From Periplaneta americana (Eukaryota > Arthropoda > Insecta > Blattodea > Blattidae), in assembly GCF_040183065.1 (NCBI RefSeq), contig NC_091128.1, forward strand, positions 173,559,244-173,623,243: a stretch of DNA of 64,000 nt, given 5' to 3'. The notes under the pieces are model-generated. The model ran no database searches. It was not told the DNA's origin and worked only from the letters and a program-made list of their open reading frames with translations. This document shows, piece by piece, positions 21,413 through 33,015 of the stretch (position 1 is the stretch's first letter; each line of letters starts with the position of its first letter). A program made the position numbers and the translations under genes.

Positions 21413-22359
21413 TGTTGTTGTTCAACAGTCATATTTATTATGTACAAATTAATTAGACAAATACTAAAACAAATTAAAATGGAAAACTGATCAGAGAATG
21501 CACAAGATGAGCTGCAAAATTGAACAAAATGACATTCTGAGTTTATACTCGTCATCCAGTTAGCACATTACTCTCGATTTTCTTTTCAAAATCGAGAAAT
21601 AAAGTAAAAAAAAAAAAAACAAATTAAACAAATACTGGTCTGGGTCAGGCTGCATAATCAACACTCTGTTGTACTTACTGTTGCTGTTGATATGATGTTA
21701 AGGCGAAATATCTTTGTATATGGATATTTATCAAATTGATAACAAAAATTATCTTACTCTAATATTTAATACTGTAACACACTTACGTGGAACTGTAACA
21801 GTCTTTTTTTTTTTTTTCTTCCTCTGAGTATTGTAAAGTTTCACTGTAGGTGGCTGCCAACATTGGCCCCCGGGTGCTGTTGCAAAGACTTTGAGCTGCC
21901 GGCTCACAAAAATCTGCCTTACTCGTTGTTTCTTGACATTATAGCTGTACCTGTCTGTGTTCTCTACGGCGATTTGTTACGTGATGAAGGGACTCCTGCA
22001 TTGAGTGGAAGGGCAAGCATTATCTGTTGTTAGGTGTTACGTGTTTTCATAGCTTTTAATTTGGTGGTGTAACTCTGAACGTGTTGATGCTCCACTTTCT
22101 CAGTGTGGGTGAATGGCCGTCATTTCTGTGAGACTTGTCTCCTGCTGGGGATTGAACCCATATCTGTCTAGTCATATTGCTGTCTACTTAATAATAGTGG
22201 GAAATGAAATTATTATTTGATTAAAGATTAATGACTAGTGATTGATAAAGTTTAGGTTTGATCTATGTATGTATTTATGAGTGAGATTTGTTTGTAAAAC
22301 CTTGGTAAATATCTATTTAAAAAAAAAACAAGACATAAGTATGCAAAAACAATAAAACA
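21413..22359. other. Spacer
   Basis: No supported gene. It has A- and T-runs (about 21607 and 21806). A moderately GC-rich patch at 21850-22160 could not be assigned to a family. Confidence 0.4.
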
Positions 22360-22361
22360 TA

Positions 22362-23934
22362 CAGGGTGTTTCTAAATTAGACCAACAAACTTCGGGATCG
22401 GATAGATAACTTTCTTTCAAACAGTTTTTGTTAAGGAACCCATGGGCTGCGACCAGTGCCGGCTTCTCAAGGGGGTTGCAGGTTTGCCACCCCCCAGTAA
22501 TGTTCCTAATCTCCCAGCTTTGTTACTATTAAAATTATAATTTTCATTCATTACTATCTGCAGCTGGCGTCTTGTTTGGTACGTCTGCAGCAGCCTCCGA
22601 GCCTCTTGGTTTGCAAAGATGTTGAAAACCTAGGGAAGGTAGTTTATAGAGATGTTCGGCTAATGCAGGGACAGGGGGTTAGAGGCGTGGTCTACTGCTT
22701 TCCTCATTGAGAACGGTTTGTCGCACTCCCTGACATGGACACCAACGTCAGTGCAGAAGAAACTAAATTCACTGGGAAAATATCAGTTTCAACTAGACAT
22801 TTGTCCGAAGTAATAAGCATGAGAAATGTATTCATTCGGCTTGTGCAACGAACAGTCGCATATTTCTTTCTGAATCTGCATGCACACAAACGGTACAATA
22901 CATAAAGGAGCTTGTATTTTGCTTTCAAGTTCTAAGAGTTGTCGTTCTGACAATAAGTGCTGCTATCTCCCAACAGCCAACGAAAGCTGCATTTGAATTT
23001 TATGAACGAAAACTTTGCACTTTGCACTTGGTACTTGGTAGCATTCTGATGACGATTCTGTGCTCACATGTTTTTCATGAGGGTAAATCGCAATATAGAG
23101 AGCTCCGCCCACGACCCTTTCCACTTTTGGACTTTCTGTATGAATAAGTATGCTTGTATTTAGTCATTTTATTTATTAATTACATATAAATTAGCTTTAT
23201 ATGTATACGCCCTCAGGTATACACGGTTTTGAACTTTAAAGTAAAGTATGTTTAACTCCTCTTCGATATCCATTGTGCACCACCATATTTTCAAACCACC
23301 AGCCGCCACTGGCTGCGACACTTCCTTTCAGAGCAAGAGGGGTTTATGTCATTACATGGTTCAATCGTACAGGAAGGGATTGAAGTAATTAGTCACGTGG
23401 AAAGTGAATAAACAAGTCATTAATGTTACAGGCACATTTTATTGATCCAAACATACAGAAAAAAAACAAACAAAACAAAGTGAATGTAAAGGAAAAACAC
23501 TCACTTCAGTGCTAAATCAGAAGGATGGATCCATTGCTTTACTGTCTCATCACTACATCAAGTGCTGGAACACACGTCCATTGACTTCCAGACAAGCATT
23601 TCATCGACGGTCATACTTTGTCGTACCCTTTCAAAGACTCCAGGCATTTCCCTGATTTCAGCTACTGCATGTTGCAAGATCATCTTCAGAGTCAACAAGA
23701 GTTTCATAAACCACAGGTAGTAATCAAATTGGGTTAATGCATGATACCGAGCTCAGAGAATAAACAAACGCAGTCGAAGAATGATACTGCACTGACGGAG
23801 TAAACAAACTGGATGGTAGCATTAAACCCCTCTTGCACTGAAATGAAGCACATGAGCCCATGGAACGAAAAATGTTTGAAAGAAGGTTATCTATCCAATC
23901 CAAAAGTTTGTCGGTATAATTTAGAAACACCCTG
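22362..23934. mobile_element. TA-type TIR element hosting a hAT insertion
   Basis: The left end CAGGGTGTTTCTAAATTA (22362) is matched by the complement ending at 23934. The arms stay similar for about 60-70 bp through GGATAGATAAC and TTCTTTCAAACA. TA flanks are at 22360-22361 and 23935-23936. Without the nested hAT it is about 700 bp and non-autonomous. The CAGGGTGTTTC start is shared with the DD41D element at 39687. Confidence 0.8.
22454..23311. mobile_element. hAT-type MITE nested in the previous element
   Basis: TIRs CAGTGCCGGCT and the complement of AGCCGCCACTG, one mismatch apart, are flanked by the 8-bp duplication GCTGCGAC (22446-22453 and 23312-23319). CAGTG ends plus an 8-bp duplication are diagnostic of hAT elements. 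It is 858 bp, with no transposase recognised. Confidence 0.88.
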
Positions 23935-24049
23935 TATATTGCTCCTTCTCTCACATTTTTGAAGTGTATATACAGTAAAATCTGTCCATGACAATATCTT
24001 TGTAAGAAACAAACCTGTTGATACAAAAAGAAGCTCTCAATGACAGTTT

Positions 24050-25040
24050 TATTCATGAAAACAGCTGGAAACTTCCATAATGCGGAAATATAATGGTTTT
24101 AAAGAACCATTGGTTGTTATTGCCTGAATAAGACGGAAATTTATTTTTAAGTAGTAATAATCTAATGCCCAAATGCTTTGATATATTCCATTTGCTTTCT
24201 TGCTTCCCAATAAAGTCCAGTCAGTGTTCTTGTAGGTGACGTCTTCGTGGCACAGGATACAATTTGGAGAGTTGAAGATTCCAATTTTATAAAGGTGTGC
24301 AGCCAAATAGTCGTGACCTGTTAACAATCTAAATGTCGCTATAGGTGTTCAGGAATTAAGTATTTATTTTGCAATATAGCTGCCCATGAGTTGTCATTAC
24401 TTTGAATTTTGAAGTGCTTTCTGGAAGTTTCTTTTAATTATAATTTTTACAGAATGATAAGGGTAAAGTTTGATTTGGTTTCTGTAAAATTTTGGTGCCC
24501 TCTCCCCCCCCCCCCCCAAAAAAAAAGTCAGCAATATAATTACCGTGGATCCCACAGTGAGAGGGTATCCATTGAAGATGGATAATTTTATTTTGTTTGA
24601 GTAGTAATCTGATAATCTTATTTATTTCTAACACTTTACTGGAGATTGGAGAATTATTTGTTGCTATTGCTTGTATAGCCAAAGTTGAATCACTTAAAAT
24701 AACTTCACATTGAAATGAATTTATTCTGTAGAGAAGATGTGTTAGTGCCATCTCTATTGCCTGAATTTCACTGTCAAAGTGGATGGAGTTTTTCCCAACT
24801 GCTAAATAATTTTGAGTAAATTCCAGCACTAGCTTCAGCCTCTATTTCCAGTCTGGATTCATCTGTATAAATATGTAGACATTGTGGTTCAGGGTATAGA
24901 CTGTGAATCGTTTCCATTGTAATTTGTTTTAATTCATTAGGAGTTGTATTGCTTTTTAGGACGTGTTCAATTAAATTTGTGTTATGGATGATATCTATAT
25001 TTTCCATGGGTGATATTGGTAAGAGAAGTTATATTTTTAA
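24050..25040 (-). pseudogene. LINE C RNase H region
   Basis: On the minus strand, a degraded LINE C copy covers the RNase H domain: LHIYTDES (first catalytic Asp), HFDSEIQAIEMAL, ILSDSTLAIQAI and LQWIPSHCGIHGNYIAD. It then reads the zinc-knuckle region (TGHDYLAAHLYKIGI, ILCHEDVTYK). A C/G homopolymer at about 24506-24518 disrupts the frame after the RNase H, and other frameshifts are present. The 3' (CAA)n tail is absent, so the 3' end is truncated or rearranged. Confidence 0.8.
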
Positions 25041-26907
25041 GTTAATGGCACAGCTACAAAGAAGGCAGTGCGAAAATACATATTTGTCCAGTGTATTCAG
25101 TACACCAGTATTATTTTATTTAAATGGTGTACTAAAGTGTACCAAGAAAGTAGAATAAGATGATCCAATCACGTCGTGAAAAGTTACGTTAAGAATCAGG
25201 ATGAGATGAGTTCTGTTACGTCGTCTGAATAGATATTAGACGTAAAAATTTATATTTATGTGTGGCTTAAGTTGTTTTGCATGTTCCTTAAATTACATAA
25301 AAATTTAAGCAACTCTTTATAAGAAGGAAATCTGCCAAGATGAAAATTTTTCTACTGAAACATAATGTTCTGTCATAGACAGGTTTTACTGTACATGTTA
25401 CTGTAGTAAGGTTGTGATTGACATGTGTGAAAGTTCAGTGTTATCTTGCCCAATAAAATTTCATAACCCCCCTCCCCCCATGTCACCTTTGGGTCATGGA
25501 CCATGATTGGGCAAGATAATGCCGAGCCTTCACAAATATGAGTTTGCCCATGTGACAGCCTATTTATCACCCACTGTAAAAATCCCTAAATTCATGATCA
25601 GAGATATATGGGCCAATTTTCGTTTGTTCTCTTGCATCACTTGCAGTGACTCTGAGAACAGCATTATGCTAAACAGGGTTTGTCTCTGTTTTTGTAATAG
25701 ATATTATATTTTGTACTTTTATTTCTGTAAACTGGAACCATTCTTGTTCAGAGGTTATACCATTAATCGATATTCCTTTTTTCCCTTGAAAGTTATTTTA
25801 AAACTATTCATGATCCGTAAGGATTATTTCAGGAAATCATCTCCACTTCTTACTGATGTTCTTTACATTCGTATTTCCATTCAAAATGTGTCACCCTATT
25901 TTTAGGTTATAAATTGCTGCATTTTTAATCAGAAAATAAAACATTACTAACTTCTCCTTTTTTTTCAATGATCCACATGTACTTCACGCTTATGGGACAG
26001 TTGATTTGTTCAATTACTTAATTTTGAACAGAACTATTGGTAAGAAAGGCCTTGTTTCCAGTCATCTTCATATTGAATGAGGATCAAAGTTTCTTGCCTT
26101 TGGAGTAAAGGTAGTCAGAGCTTGATTTTGAGTTTACGAAACCAAGAGATATTTGTGTGTCTTCCTTCATGATGTGTGGAAAAACTTTACCAATCTGATC
26201 AATTTGATCTTCTGGTATATATAAAAGTTGCTGAAGATTTTAGTCCCATGTATATTTAAAATGTAAAATACACTATGGACATTGTAAGAAATCTCCTGAG
26301 GAACACTGAAACAACAAACTGATTGAGTAAGTGTGGATAGTGGACATAATGTTTACTGGTTGTGCTCATGAGTTCCATCCCCTGCAGGGCCATATACATT
26401 CCTCTCTCTCTCTCTCAAGTAAATATATAATAATTTTCCTTGCGAATCTTCGCAGTGGTTTTGCATTGCATTCCTCAAAGTCACTGTGAAATCGGAAACA
26501 AATTTCAGTGAATTATGTCAAGCCATACTGGAAGTCTGAGCTGTTGTAAAGCAGATACATTACCTAATTAAATATTAAACAAAAAAGTATATGATGAAAG
26601 ATGCATTCCTTGGACCGATTGCAGAAATGACTTTTTTTTTAAGATGTAGGCAGCATCTATGCCAGTGACGTCAAGAAAATAGCGCAACAGTGACCTTCCG
26701 TACTTCCACGTGGATTTACGCTAAAGTAAGACTGTACAAGCAAGTTGGAACTCATAACAGGGGTGAACAGAATACAAACTAATTTTCCGTGTAATTTTCT
26801 TTTTCCTTTTGTTTTGATATTTTCATTAAATAATAATGTGATAGAAAAGTTTTAACACAAAATATGTACATTATTTCATTTGTTATAAACAGTAGTCCCT
26901 ATTTTAT
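25041..26907. other. 1.9-kb spacer
   Basis: No supported gene, TIR pair or tRNA-like head was recognised. Present are a G/C homopolymer near 25470 and a short (CT)n run near 26402-26416. The 132-codon open frame at 25507-25905 lacks any recognisable domain and is low-complexity, so it is not called. Confidence 0.4.
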
Positions 26908-26911
26908 ATTA

Positions 26912-27646
26912 CTGCCCTCCCAAGCCAAAAGGGCGTATCTCAAGGATTTTCTGAAAATCAGTTTTTGAAATAATTGGATAGTTCAGATGCTAATATATCT
27001 ATTTCCTAAAGGAAATGGCCGTTTCTCAATAAATTGTGCCTTCAAAATGAGATTTAATGAAAGCCGTATCTCAAAATTAATATGAATTCCTAAGCGAATT
27101 TGGCGGAAGTTCATTTTTCTAAGCAAAAAGGCCGTTTCTCAGACATACGTTCTTTTCGCTTAGTATTTCCTATTTGCCATTCTAGTCAAATTAGGCAGAA
27201 TGACTGGTAAATAAATTGCTGTCTCTTCACTAATTTTCTAGATAATATTTGTCTTAGATTGCAGTATTTTTTTACAATACTGCTATTTAGTATGTGTTGT
27301 AATTTATTAAAATAATAAAAATAATTAATAAAATAAAACAATTAATTTCACTTACTGGTTTTTTATGTACAATATGAGATACGCCTAATTTGTTAAGCAT
27401 ATCAGCATCTTCAGCAATTAATATTAATACTTAGCAAATTAGGCGTATCTCAAATTGTCCATAAAAATGTAAGCTAATTAGCCTAAAAATTGTATTCTAT
27501 ATATTTTGAATATATTTCTATAATGAATACGCTGAAAATTCCAATAAATTAACTTTACAAGTAGGCGCGCTTTGATCATTCACTAAATCCTCAATACTGA
27601 AAAATATTCAAGTTTTGAGATACGGCCTTTTGGCTTGGGAGGGCAG
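26912..27646. mobile_element. TIR element with iterated GGCCGTATCTCA motif
   Basis: The ends CTGCCCTCCCAAGCCAAAAG (26912) and the complement ending at 27646 are near perfect for about 32 bp. ATTA flanks both sides (26908-26911 and 27647-27650). The TIR's inner motif (GG(C/G)CGT(A/T)TCTCA) recurs inside near 26932, 27018, 27062, 27131, 27375 (inverted), 27441 and 27616 (inverted). An internal hairpin spans about 27345-27475. There is no ORF. The superfamily is uncertain: the 4-bp duplication fits Sola- or Ginger-like groups. Confidence 0.75.
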
Positions 27647-27650
27647 ATTA

Positions 27651-28605
27651 CATTACAAGGAACATAACAAAAACATACACTATTTCCTCCTATTATTTTG
27701 ATCTGATATTTAAATTTACTGATGCATATTATAAATGTAAATTATTTAACTGAATACTTCATATTTTGTATTGCAATATGAACTAACAAACACATACTGT
27801 AGCTACATATCGTCTCACACTTGCAGTAATATATCACTTAAATGAATTCTACTTTTGCTATGTTAAATAGTTGAGATTGTAGAACTTTTTCCTAATTTTA
27901 ATTTATTTTTGCGAATTTTTTCTGCCATCAACCTTCCTATGTCTGGTCAGAGGTTATTTGGAAGAGCAAGTCTAAGCATAGCCTGCAAGCTATTGTCCGA
28001 CAATCTGGATCTTACTAGGCTGGGTTAACTTCATTGGAGAGAAAACATTGTTCTCATGAGTATGTGCTACTGACAATTAACATAACTTATGCAGAAAATT
28101 TAACTATATCATTTATTAAATCAATTAGTTCTAACTGCAACTCTGAAGGCGACTTCACCCTATTTTGAAATGTTTCTTTCGGAGGAGGGTCCACAGGCAA
28201 ACACCGCAGCCTTAGACTTATTGTACAATCTCCTTATGTTGGAATGATTGTTGAAATCCATTTAGGTTTGCTTTTTTCAAGCGCATGATTCACTGCATGG
28301 TGTCATCTTATTGATTCAGCCACAGTATCCAGTTCTGACTGGAGACCTGATCCTCCGCCTGCCTATAATGTTGTTCTGCAGCCTCCTCAGATCGATGGCA
28401 TCTGTTCGCAATTCATGTGCCTGAATCTCCTGCATCCTCAACCAGAAGAACATGTCACCATCGATTCCATGACTCACCAAGGGAGCTATATTCCCCCGGT
28501 CACCTGCAGTACGCTTATTAAAGCCCCTACAGTTTTGCTGGATATGTGCAGCTCCCGCAGACAGATGTCGCCTATAGGCAGATCCTGGAACCATGTCCTC
28601 CTGGT
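27651..28605. other. Unassigned region
   Basis: AT-rich up to about 28130. 28316-28615 is higher in GC and open on both strands, but neither translation shows a domain I recognise. It may be a repeat fragment. Confidence 0.35.
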
Positions 28606-28609
28606 TGAT

Positions 28610-28765
28610 CTATAAACTGTTGAGATGATTAATGGAAATGATACTAATGAAGGTGAAATGAGTCTGAGGTCCAACGCCGAAAGTTACCCAGCAGTTCTGC
28701 TTCGAGTGGTTGAAGAAAACCCTCAGAAAAAAACCACAGCAGTGGCCAACTTTACCCTATAGTCT
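28610..28765 (-). repeat. SINE B fragment, minus strand
   Basis: GGTGAAATGAGTCTGAGGTC, CAACGCCGAAAGTTACCCAG and GAAAACCCTCAGAAAAAAAC match the body of the SINE at 30619-30873. The tRNA-like head is missing. Confidence 0.7.
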
Positions 28766-29433
28766 CCTTAACATCCTTATATTGTCCCTCTTGGTGGCTT
28801 TCATAATGCCGTTTAATACTACTTTTCTTTGTGATCAAATGTTTTTCATGTATTAAACATAACATGCCCCATTCATTTCCTTGCATAGGAAATCAACAGC
28901 TCAGTCAGGCAGAAACATATCATGGGTCCTCTCCTAGCCTCTATTGCGTCATAATGTATGTAGCCTACTACACACCCATGGTTGACTGCCATCTCTGCTA
29001 TAGAATGCATGCTGTGCTTTCCAAATGCACGAGTACTCCTGCGTTTCAATTGATATTACTGATCTATGCAATCAGTGACTTACATTACAACAAAACCTTG
29101 TATAATAATACCGGTCAGCTGTATGGCAACAGCATTTATGCGAGTGCGAAATCTTGTCCGAGCTGACATCTAGGGGAGCTATGTGACATTACACCCACAA
29201 ATATAAAACAATAACAACAGATTCAGATGTCAAAGGATGGAAGGATCATTGCTCTTCATATACTTGCTTTGGAGTTTTTTTTTGCTTTCCTGAAAAGTTA
29301 TGTTTTTTTGTGACTTCAATCCATTTTGCTCTGAGGTACAGAATTATATGTAATAGAATTGTTTTTCAGATATATTTTCAACAGCAGACAACTTTAACAA
29401 ACTCTGTTCTCAATGACGTTGTAAACTTTTATA
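28766..29433. other. Spacer
   Basis: No supported feature. The plus-strand open frame at 28831-29166 has no recognisable domain. Confidence 0.35.
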
Positions 29434-29435
29434 TA

Positions 29436-30012
29436 CAGACGTGGACAAATTATTAACAAAATTGACGATTTTTATGATAATTCTGTTTACAAAATTTGAC
29501 TTTTCAATTTAGACTACAGTTGACAATTTTGGATATTTCTATCATTACAGTAGACAGAAATATGCAAAAATGTCAATTGTAGTTTAAATTGAAGAGTCAA
29601 GTTTTGTAAAAATATATAATAAAAATCTTCACTTTTGCTAATAATTTGTAAATTAGCAAACATGTCAACTGCATTGAAGAGTCAAATTTTGTAAAAATAT
29701 AAAACAAAAATCTTCAGTTTTCCTAATAATTTGGAAATATCCAAAATGTCAACTGTAGTCCAAATTGAAGAATCGAATTTTGTAAAAATATACAATAAAA
29801 CCCTTCAGGTTTGCTAATAATTTGTAAATATGCAAAAATATCAAATGCAGTCCAAATTGAGGAGTTCAATTTTGAAAAGTATACAATACAAATTTTCAAT
29901 TTTACTAATAATTTGGAAATACACAAAATGTCAACTGTAGTCTAAATTGAAGAATTATATTTTATAAAAATATATAATAAAAATCTTCAATTTTGCTAAT
30001 AATTTGTCCACG

Positions 30013-30016
<4 letters not shown>
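29436..30016. mobile_element. MITE with internal tandem repeats, copy 2
   Basis: Ends CAGACGTGGACAAATTATTA at 29436 and the complement ending at 30016, with TA duplications (29434-29435 and 30017-30018). It is the reverse orientation of the copy at 5956-6537, with the same ~90-bp internal units and nearly identical length (581 vs 582 bp). Confidence 0.88.
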
Positions 30017-30103
<87 letters not shown>

Positions 30104-30112
30104 CCACACACA
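30017..30112. repeat. (TA)n(CA)n compound microsatellite
   Basis: About 30 TA units followed by about 14 CA units begin exactly at the TA target duplication of the MITE. Confidence 0.95.
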
Positions 30113-30618
30113 CCCACACACCAGCTTGCATATTTGCTGTTCCTCACAACTTGATATGGTATGAAAGACTGTTTACATGATTCATTTGCTTTTTTGCATG
30201 AGAGCAGCGTGAACATTGAAATTCTGTATCTTTCTGCAGTAGAGCACAAACATATATCTTGTAATGGTTTGCTACAGAGCAGCAGACTTTCAGTATGTGA
30301 AATAAGAAAAATCTCCCCCCCCCCCCCCTCTATAACTTTGTGTGTTGTAATTTATTGGGAACTGCATGGATTGTACGATGCCTCCATTGTCATGGGTAAT
30401 TTCCTCTTTATCCTGTAAAGAACGATGAAATTGAGATATGAATATGTCCAAGTGTTAATGAATGTGTGATTGTCATAATAAATATATATTGTCTATAATA
30501 TAAACTAAACAACTTGTATTGTCTGTATTAGAACACTTATTCATTTTACCCACAAACAGCCATTTCTTCCTTTGTACAAATCACAGCTTCTCAAGTGGTG
30601 TAGAGTGGAGTTATGATT

Positions 30619-30873
30619 TTTTATTTTATTAGGTTATTTTACGACGCTGTATGAACGTCTAGGTTATTTAGTGCCTGAATGATATGAAGGTGATAATGGT
30701 GGTGAAATGAGTCCGGGGTCCAACACCGAAAGTTGCCTAGCATTTGCTCGTATTGGGTTGAGGGAAAACCCCGGAAAAAACCTTAACCAGGTAACTTGTC
30801 CCGACCAGGATTCGAACCCGGGCCACCTGGTTTCGCGGCCAGACGCGCTGACCGTTACTCCACAGGTGTGGAC
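30619..30873 (-). mobile_element. SINE B, complete, minus strand
   Basis: On the minus strand the head has a GTGGAGTAACGGTCAGCGCG A-box region and B box GGGTTCGAATCC. The body follows with GGTTTTTTCCGGGGTTTTCC and a TA-rich tail. GAGTTATGATT flanks it (30608-30618 and 30874-30884), an 11-bp target duplication. Confidence 0.88.
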
Positions 30874-30884
30874 GAGTTATGATT

Positions 30885-31426
30885 ATCTATAGTAATCACA
30901 CTAGAGGTTTTGATTTACCTAGAGAAAATCAAAACTCGAGGGGATTTAATTGATTATTACACAATTAGAAGAAAGTATAGAAGAAATAAAGTACTCTAAT
31001 ACAATAAGATATTAATTTACTAAAATACTAAACTGTTTTGAAAATGTATTATTGTACCATTTCATCATTACAAACATTCCACTAGATGACAGTGTGTTAT
31101 GATCAGCTGTTCGCTTGTTACCAGTTATGCATAGTATATAGTCTTCTTTGTACTCTATGGACGATTACTAGTCAACAAGGCTTTGATTCAGCTTTTTTTT
31201 TTATTAAAACAGTTGCATTCCACTTCAATTAATATATACTGTATATTAAATAACTCTGATATGTGACTATCCATAATCTCATACAGTAAAAGCTACAACA
31301 TAACCTAAATAATATAAATAAAATAGAAAAGTTTTAATTAAGGATGATGAAATAAACATGAATCATTTTATTGAAAGTACAATGTTGCCAGACACAGGAA
31401 ATGCTAAGGAGTTGATAAAAAATAGT
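30885..31426. other. Spacer
   Basis: AT-rich, with no recognised coding or repeat boundaries. Confidence 0.4.
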
Positions 31427-31443
31427 AGGCTAAGCAACCATGA

Positions 31444-32254
31444 ATATGTTAGGAGAAAATACACAAACGATTAGGGAAAACACGGAAATTTTACTTGAAG
31501 CAAGTAGAGCGATCGGTTTGGAAGTAAATCCCGAAAAGACAAAGTATATGATTATGTCTCGTGACCAGAATATTGTACGAAATGGAAATATAAAAATTGG
31601 AGATTTATCCTTCGAAGAGGTGGAAAAATTCAAATATCTTGGAGCAACAGTAACAAATATAAATGACACTCGGGAGGAAATTAAACGCAGAATAAATATG
31701 GGAAATGCGTGTTATTATTCGGTTGAGAAGCTCTTATCATCCAGTCTGCTGTCCAAAAATCTGAAAGTTAGAATTTATAAAACAGTTATATTACCGGTTC
31801 TTCTGTATGGTTGTGAAACTTGGACTCTCACTCTGAGAGAGGAACATAGGTTCAGGGTGTTTGAGAATAAGGTGCTTAGGAAAATATTTGGGGCTAAGCG
31901 GGATGAAGTTACAGGAGAATGGAGAAAGTTACACAACACAGAACTGCACGCATTGTATTCTTCACCTGACATAATTAGGAACATTAAATCCAGACGTTTG
32001 AGATGGGCAGGGCATGTAGCACGTATGGGCAAATCCAGAAATGCATATAGTGTGTTAGTTGGGAGAGCGGAGGGAAAAAGACCTTTAGGGAGGCCGAGAC
32101 GTAGATGGGAGGATAATATTAAAATGGATTTGAGGGAGGTGGGGTATGATGATAGAGACTGGATTAATCTTGCACAGGATAGGGACCGATGGCGGGCTTA
32201 TGTGAGGGCGGCAATGAACCTTCGGGTTCCTTAAAAGCCATTTGTAAGTAAGTA
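31444..32254 (+). mobile_element. LINE D, 5'-truncated, with 17-bp target duplication
   Basis: AGGCTAAGCAACCATGA flanks the insert at 31427-31443 and 32255-32271. The insert ends AAAAGCCATTTGTAAGTAAG, a (TAAG)n-type tail. It begins inside the reverse transcriptase, downstream of the catalytic YADD box. A perfect 17-bp duplication and an open frame point to a recent insertion. Confidence 0.95.
31445..32234 (+). pseudogene. LINE D reverse transcriptase C-terminus
   Basis: An open frame of about 260 codons has no stop to 32234. It carries the RT palm end and thumb (GLEVNPEKTKYMIMSRDQN, FKYLGATVTN) and the connector VRIYKTVILPVLLYGCETWTL-like segment. A basic tail (KSRRLRWAGHVARMG, LGRPRRRWEDNIKMDL) closes with MNLRVP. 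The family is the RTE/CR1-like LINE often mislabelled 'craniofacial development protein 2-like' in insect annotations. The catalytic domain and endonuclease are missing, so it cannot retrotranspose. The first ATG is fortuitous. Confidence 0.88.
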
Positions 32255-32314
32255 AGGCTAAGCAACCATGATTTCTTGAAACGTCATTCCATACTGTTTT
32301 ATTGGTCGAAAATA

Positions 32315-32597
32315 GTTGTTGTTTCCTAATACCAGGCGTTTGACAATAAAGTCATTTGACCTCTTGAATTTCAATATTTTTCAAAGATATTATCATGGTC
32401 ATACAATGAAGCACAGATTTTGAGGTGTTCCGAATCCATTGCTTGGTTTGAGTTGCACAATGGGCAGTTAGGGCACTGATAATTCCAATACTATGCAGGT
32501 GTTTGGCCAAACAGTCATGGCCTGTTGCCAGTCTAAATGCAGCTACAGACGATTTTCGTGGTAAATCGGGAATTAACTGTGGGTTATGATACAGAGA
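32315..32597 (-). mobile_element. LINE C 3' fragment with 11-bp target duplication
   Basis: GGTCGAAAATA flanks it at 32304-32314 and 32598-32608. The minus strand reads the zinc-knuckle tail seen at 44660-44900 (ATGHDCLAKHLHSIGI, then NSEHLKI-like) and ends in a short (CAAC)n tail at 32315. It is 5' truncated. Confidence 0.9.
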
Positions 32598-32839
32598 GGT
32601 CGAAAATATGATGTAGTAAAAGCGTAATAGTTATCATAATTTGTTCCTCAAAACTGCAGTGATTATTGAAATGATAACCATCATTCAAATCCATATCATA
32701 GGGGCAATTCATTCTGATAATGAAATCTAGGCATATACAATGAGCAAGGTCAAGATTTTGATCATTTGAAAAATTGTGACACCCCTCTACCATGATGTGG
32801 AAAGTTTTTCCTTATCACAAACTGCTAGTTCATATTATT

Positions 32840-33015
32840 TCTGGTAGCCAATCACACTGATACATGTAAATGTCTGCATCTTGTCATTCACTACTGATGA
32901 CGTTATGCACTTCCTAGGGCTCTATAAATACTGGGTATAATCGTCCGCATTTTAGTTCTTTTGTTGCCCTTTGCATCAAGCAGACGAAAACTATCTCTAC
33001 CACACCCTTAAAATT
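32840..33015. repeat. Dispersed repeat X, copy 1
   Basis: GTAGCCAATCACACTGA, GGGCTCTATAAATACTGG and AATCGTCCGCATTTTAGTTC match, with divergence, 54060-54205 in the same order. Each copy has a CCAAT and a TATAAAT-like element at fixed spacing, so it looks like a retroelement promoter (LTR-like). Confidence 0.6.

Noticed and set aside
25507-25905. 132-codon plus-strand ORF
   Set aside because: Low-complexity hydrophobic translation of AT-rich sequence, with no motif and no splice or start context.
28316-28674. Opposed ORFs of 60-92 codons in a GC-richer patch
   Set aside because: Neither strand gives a recognised domain, and the patch adjoins a SINE fragment. It is left as unassigned.
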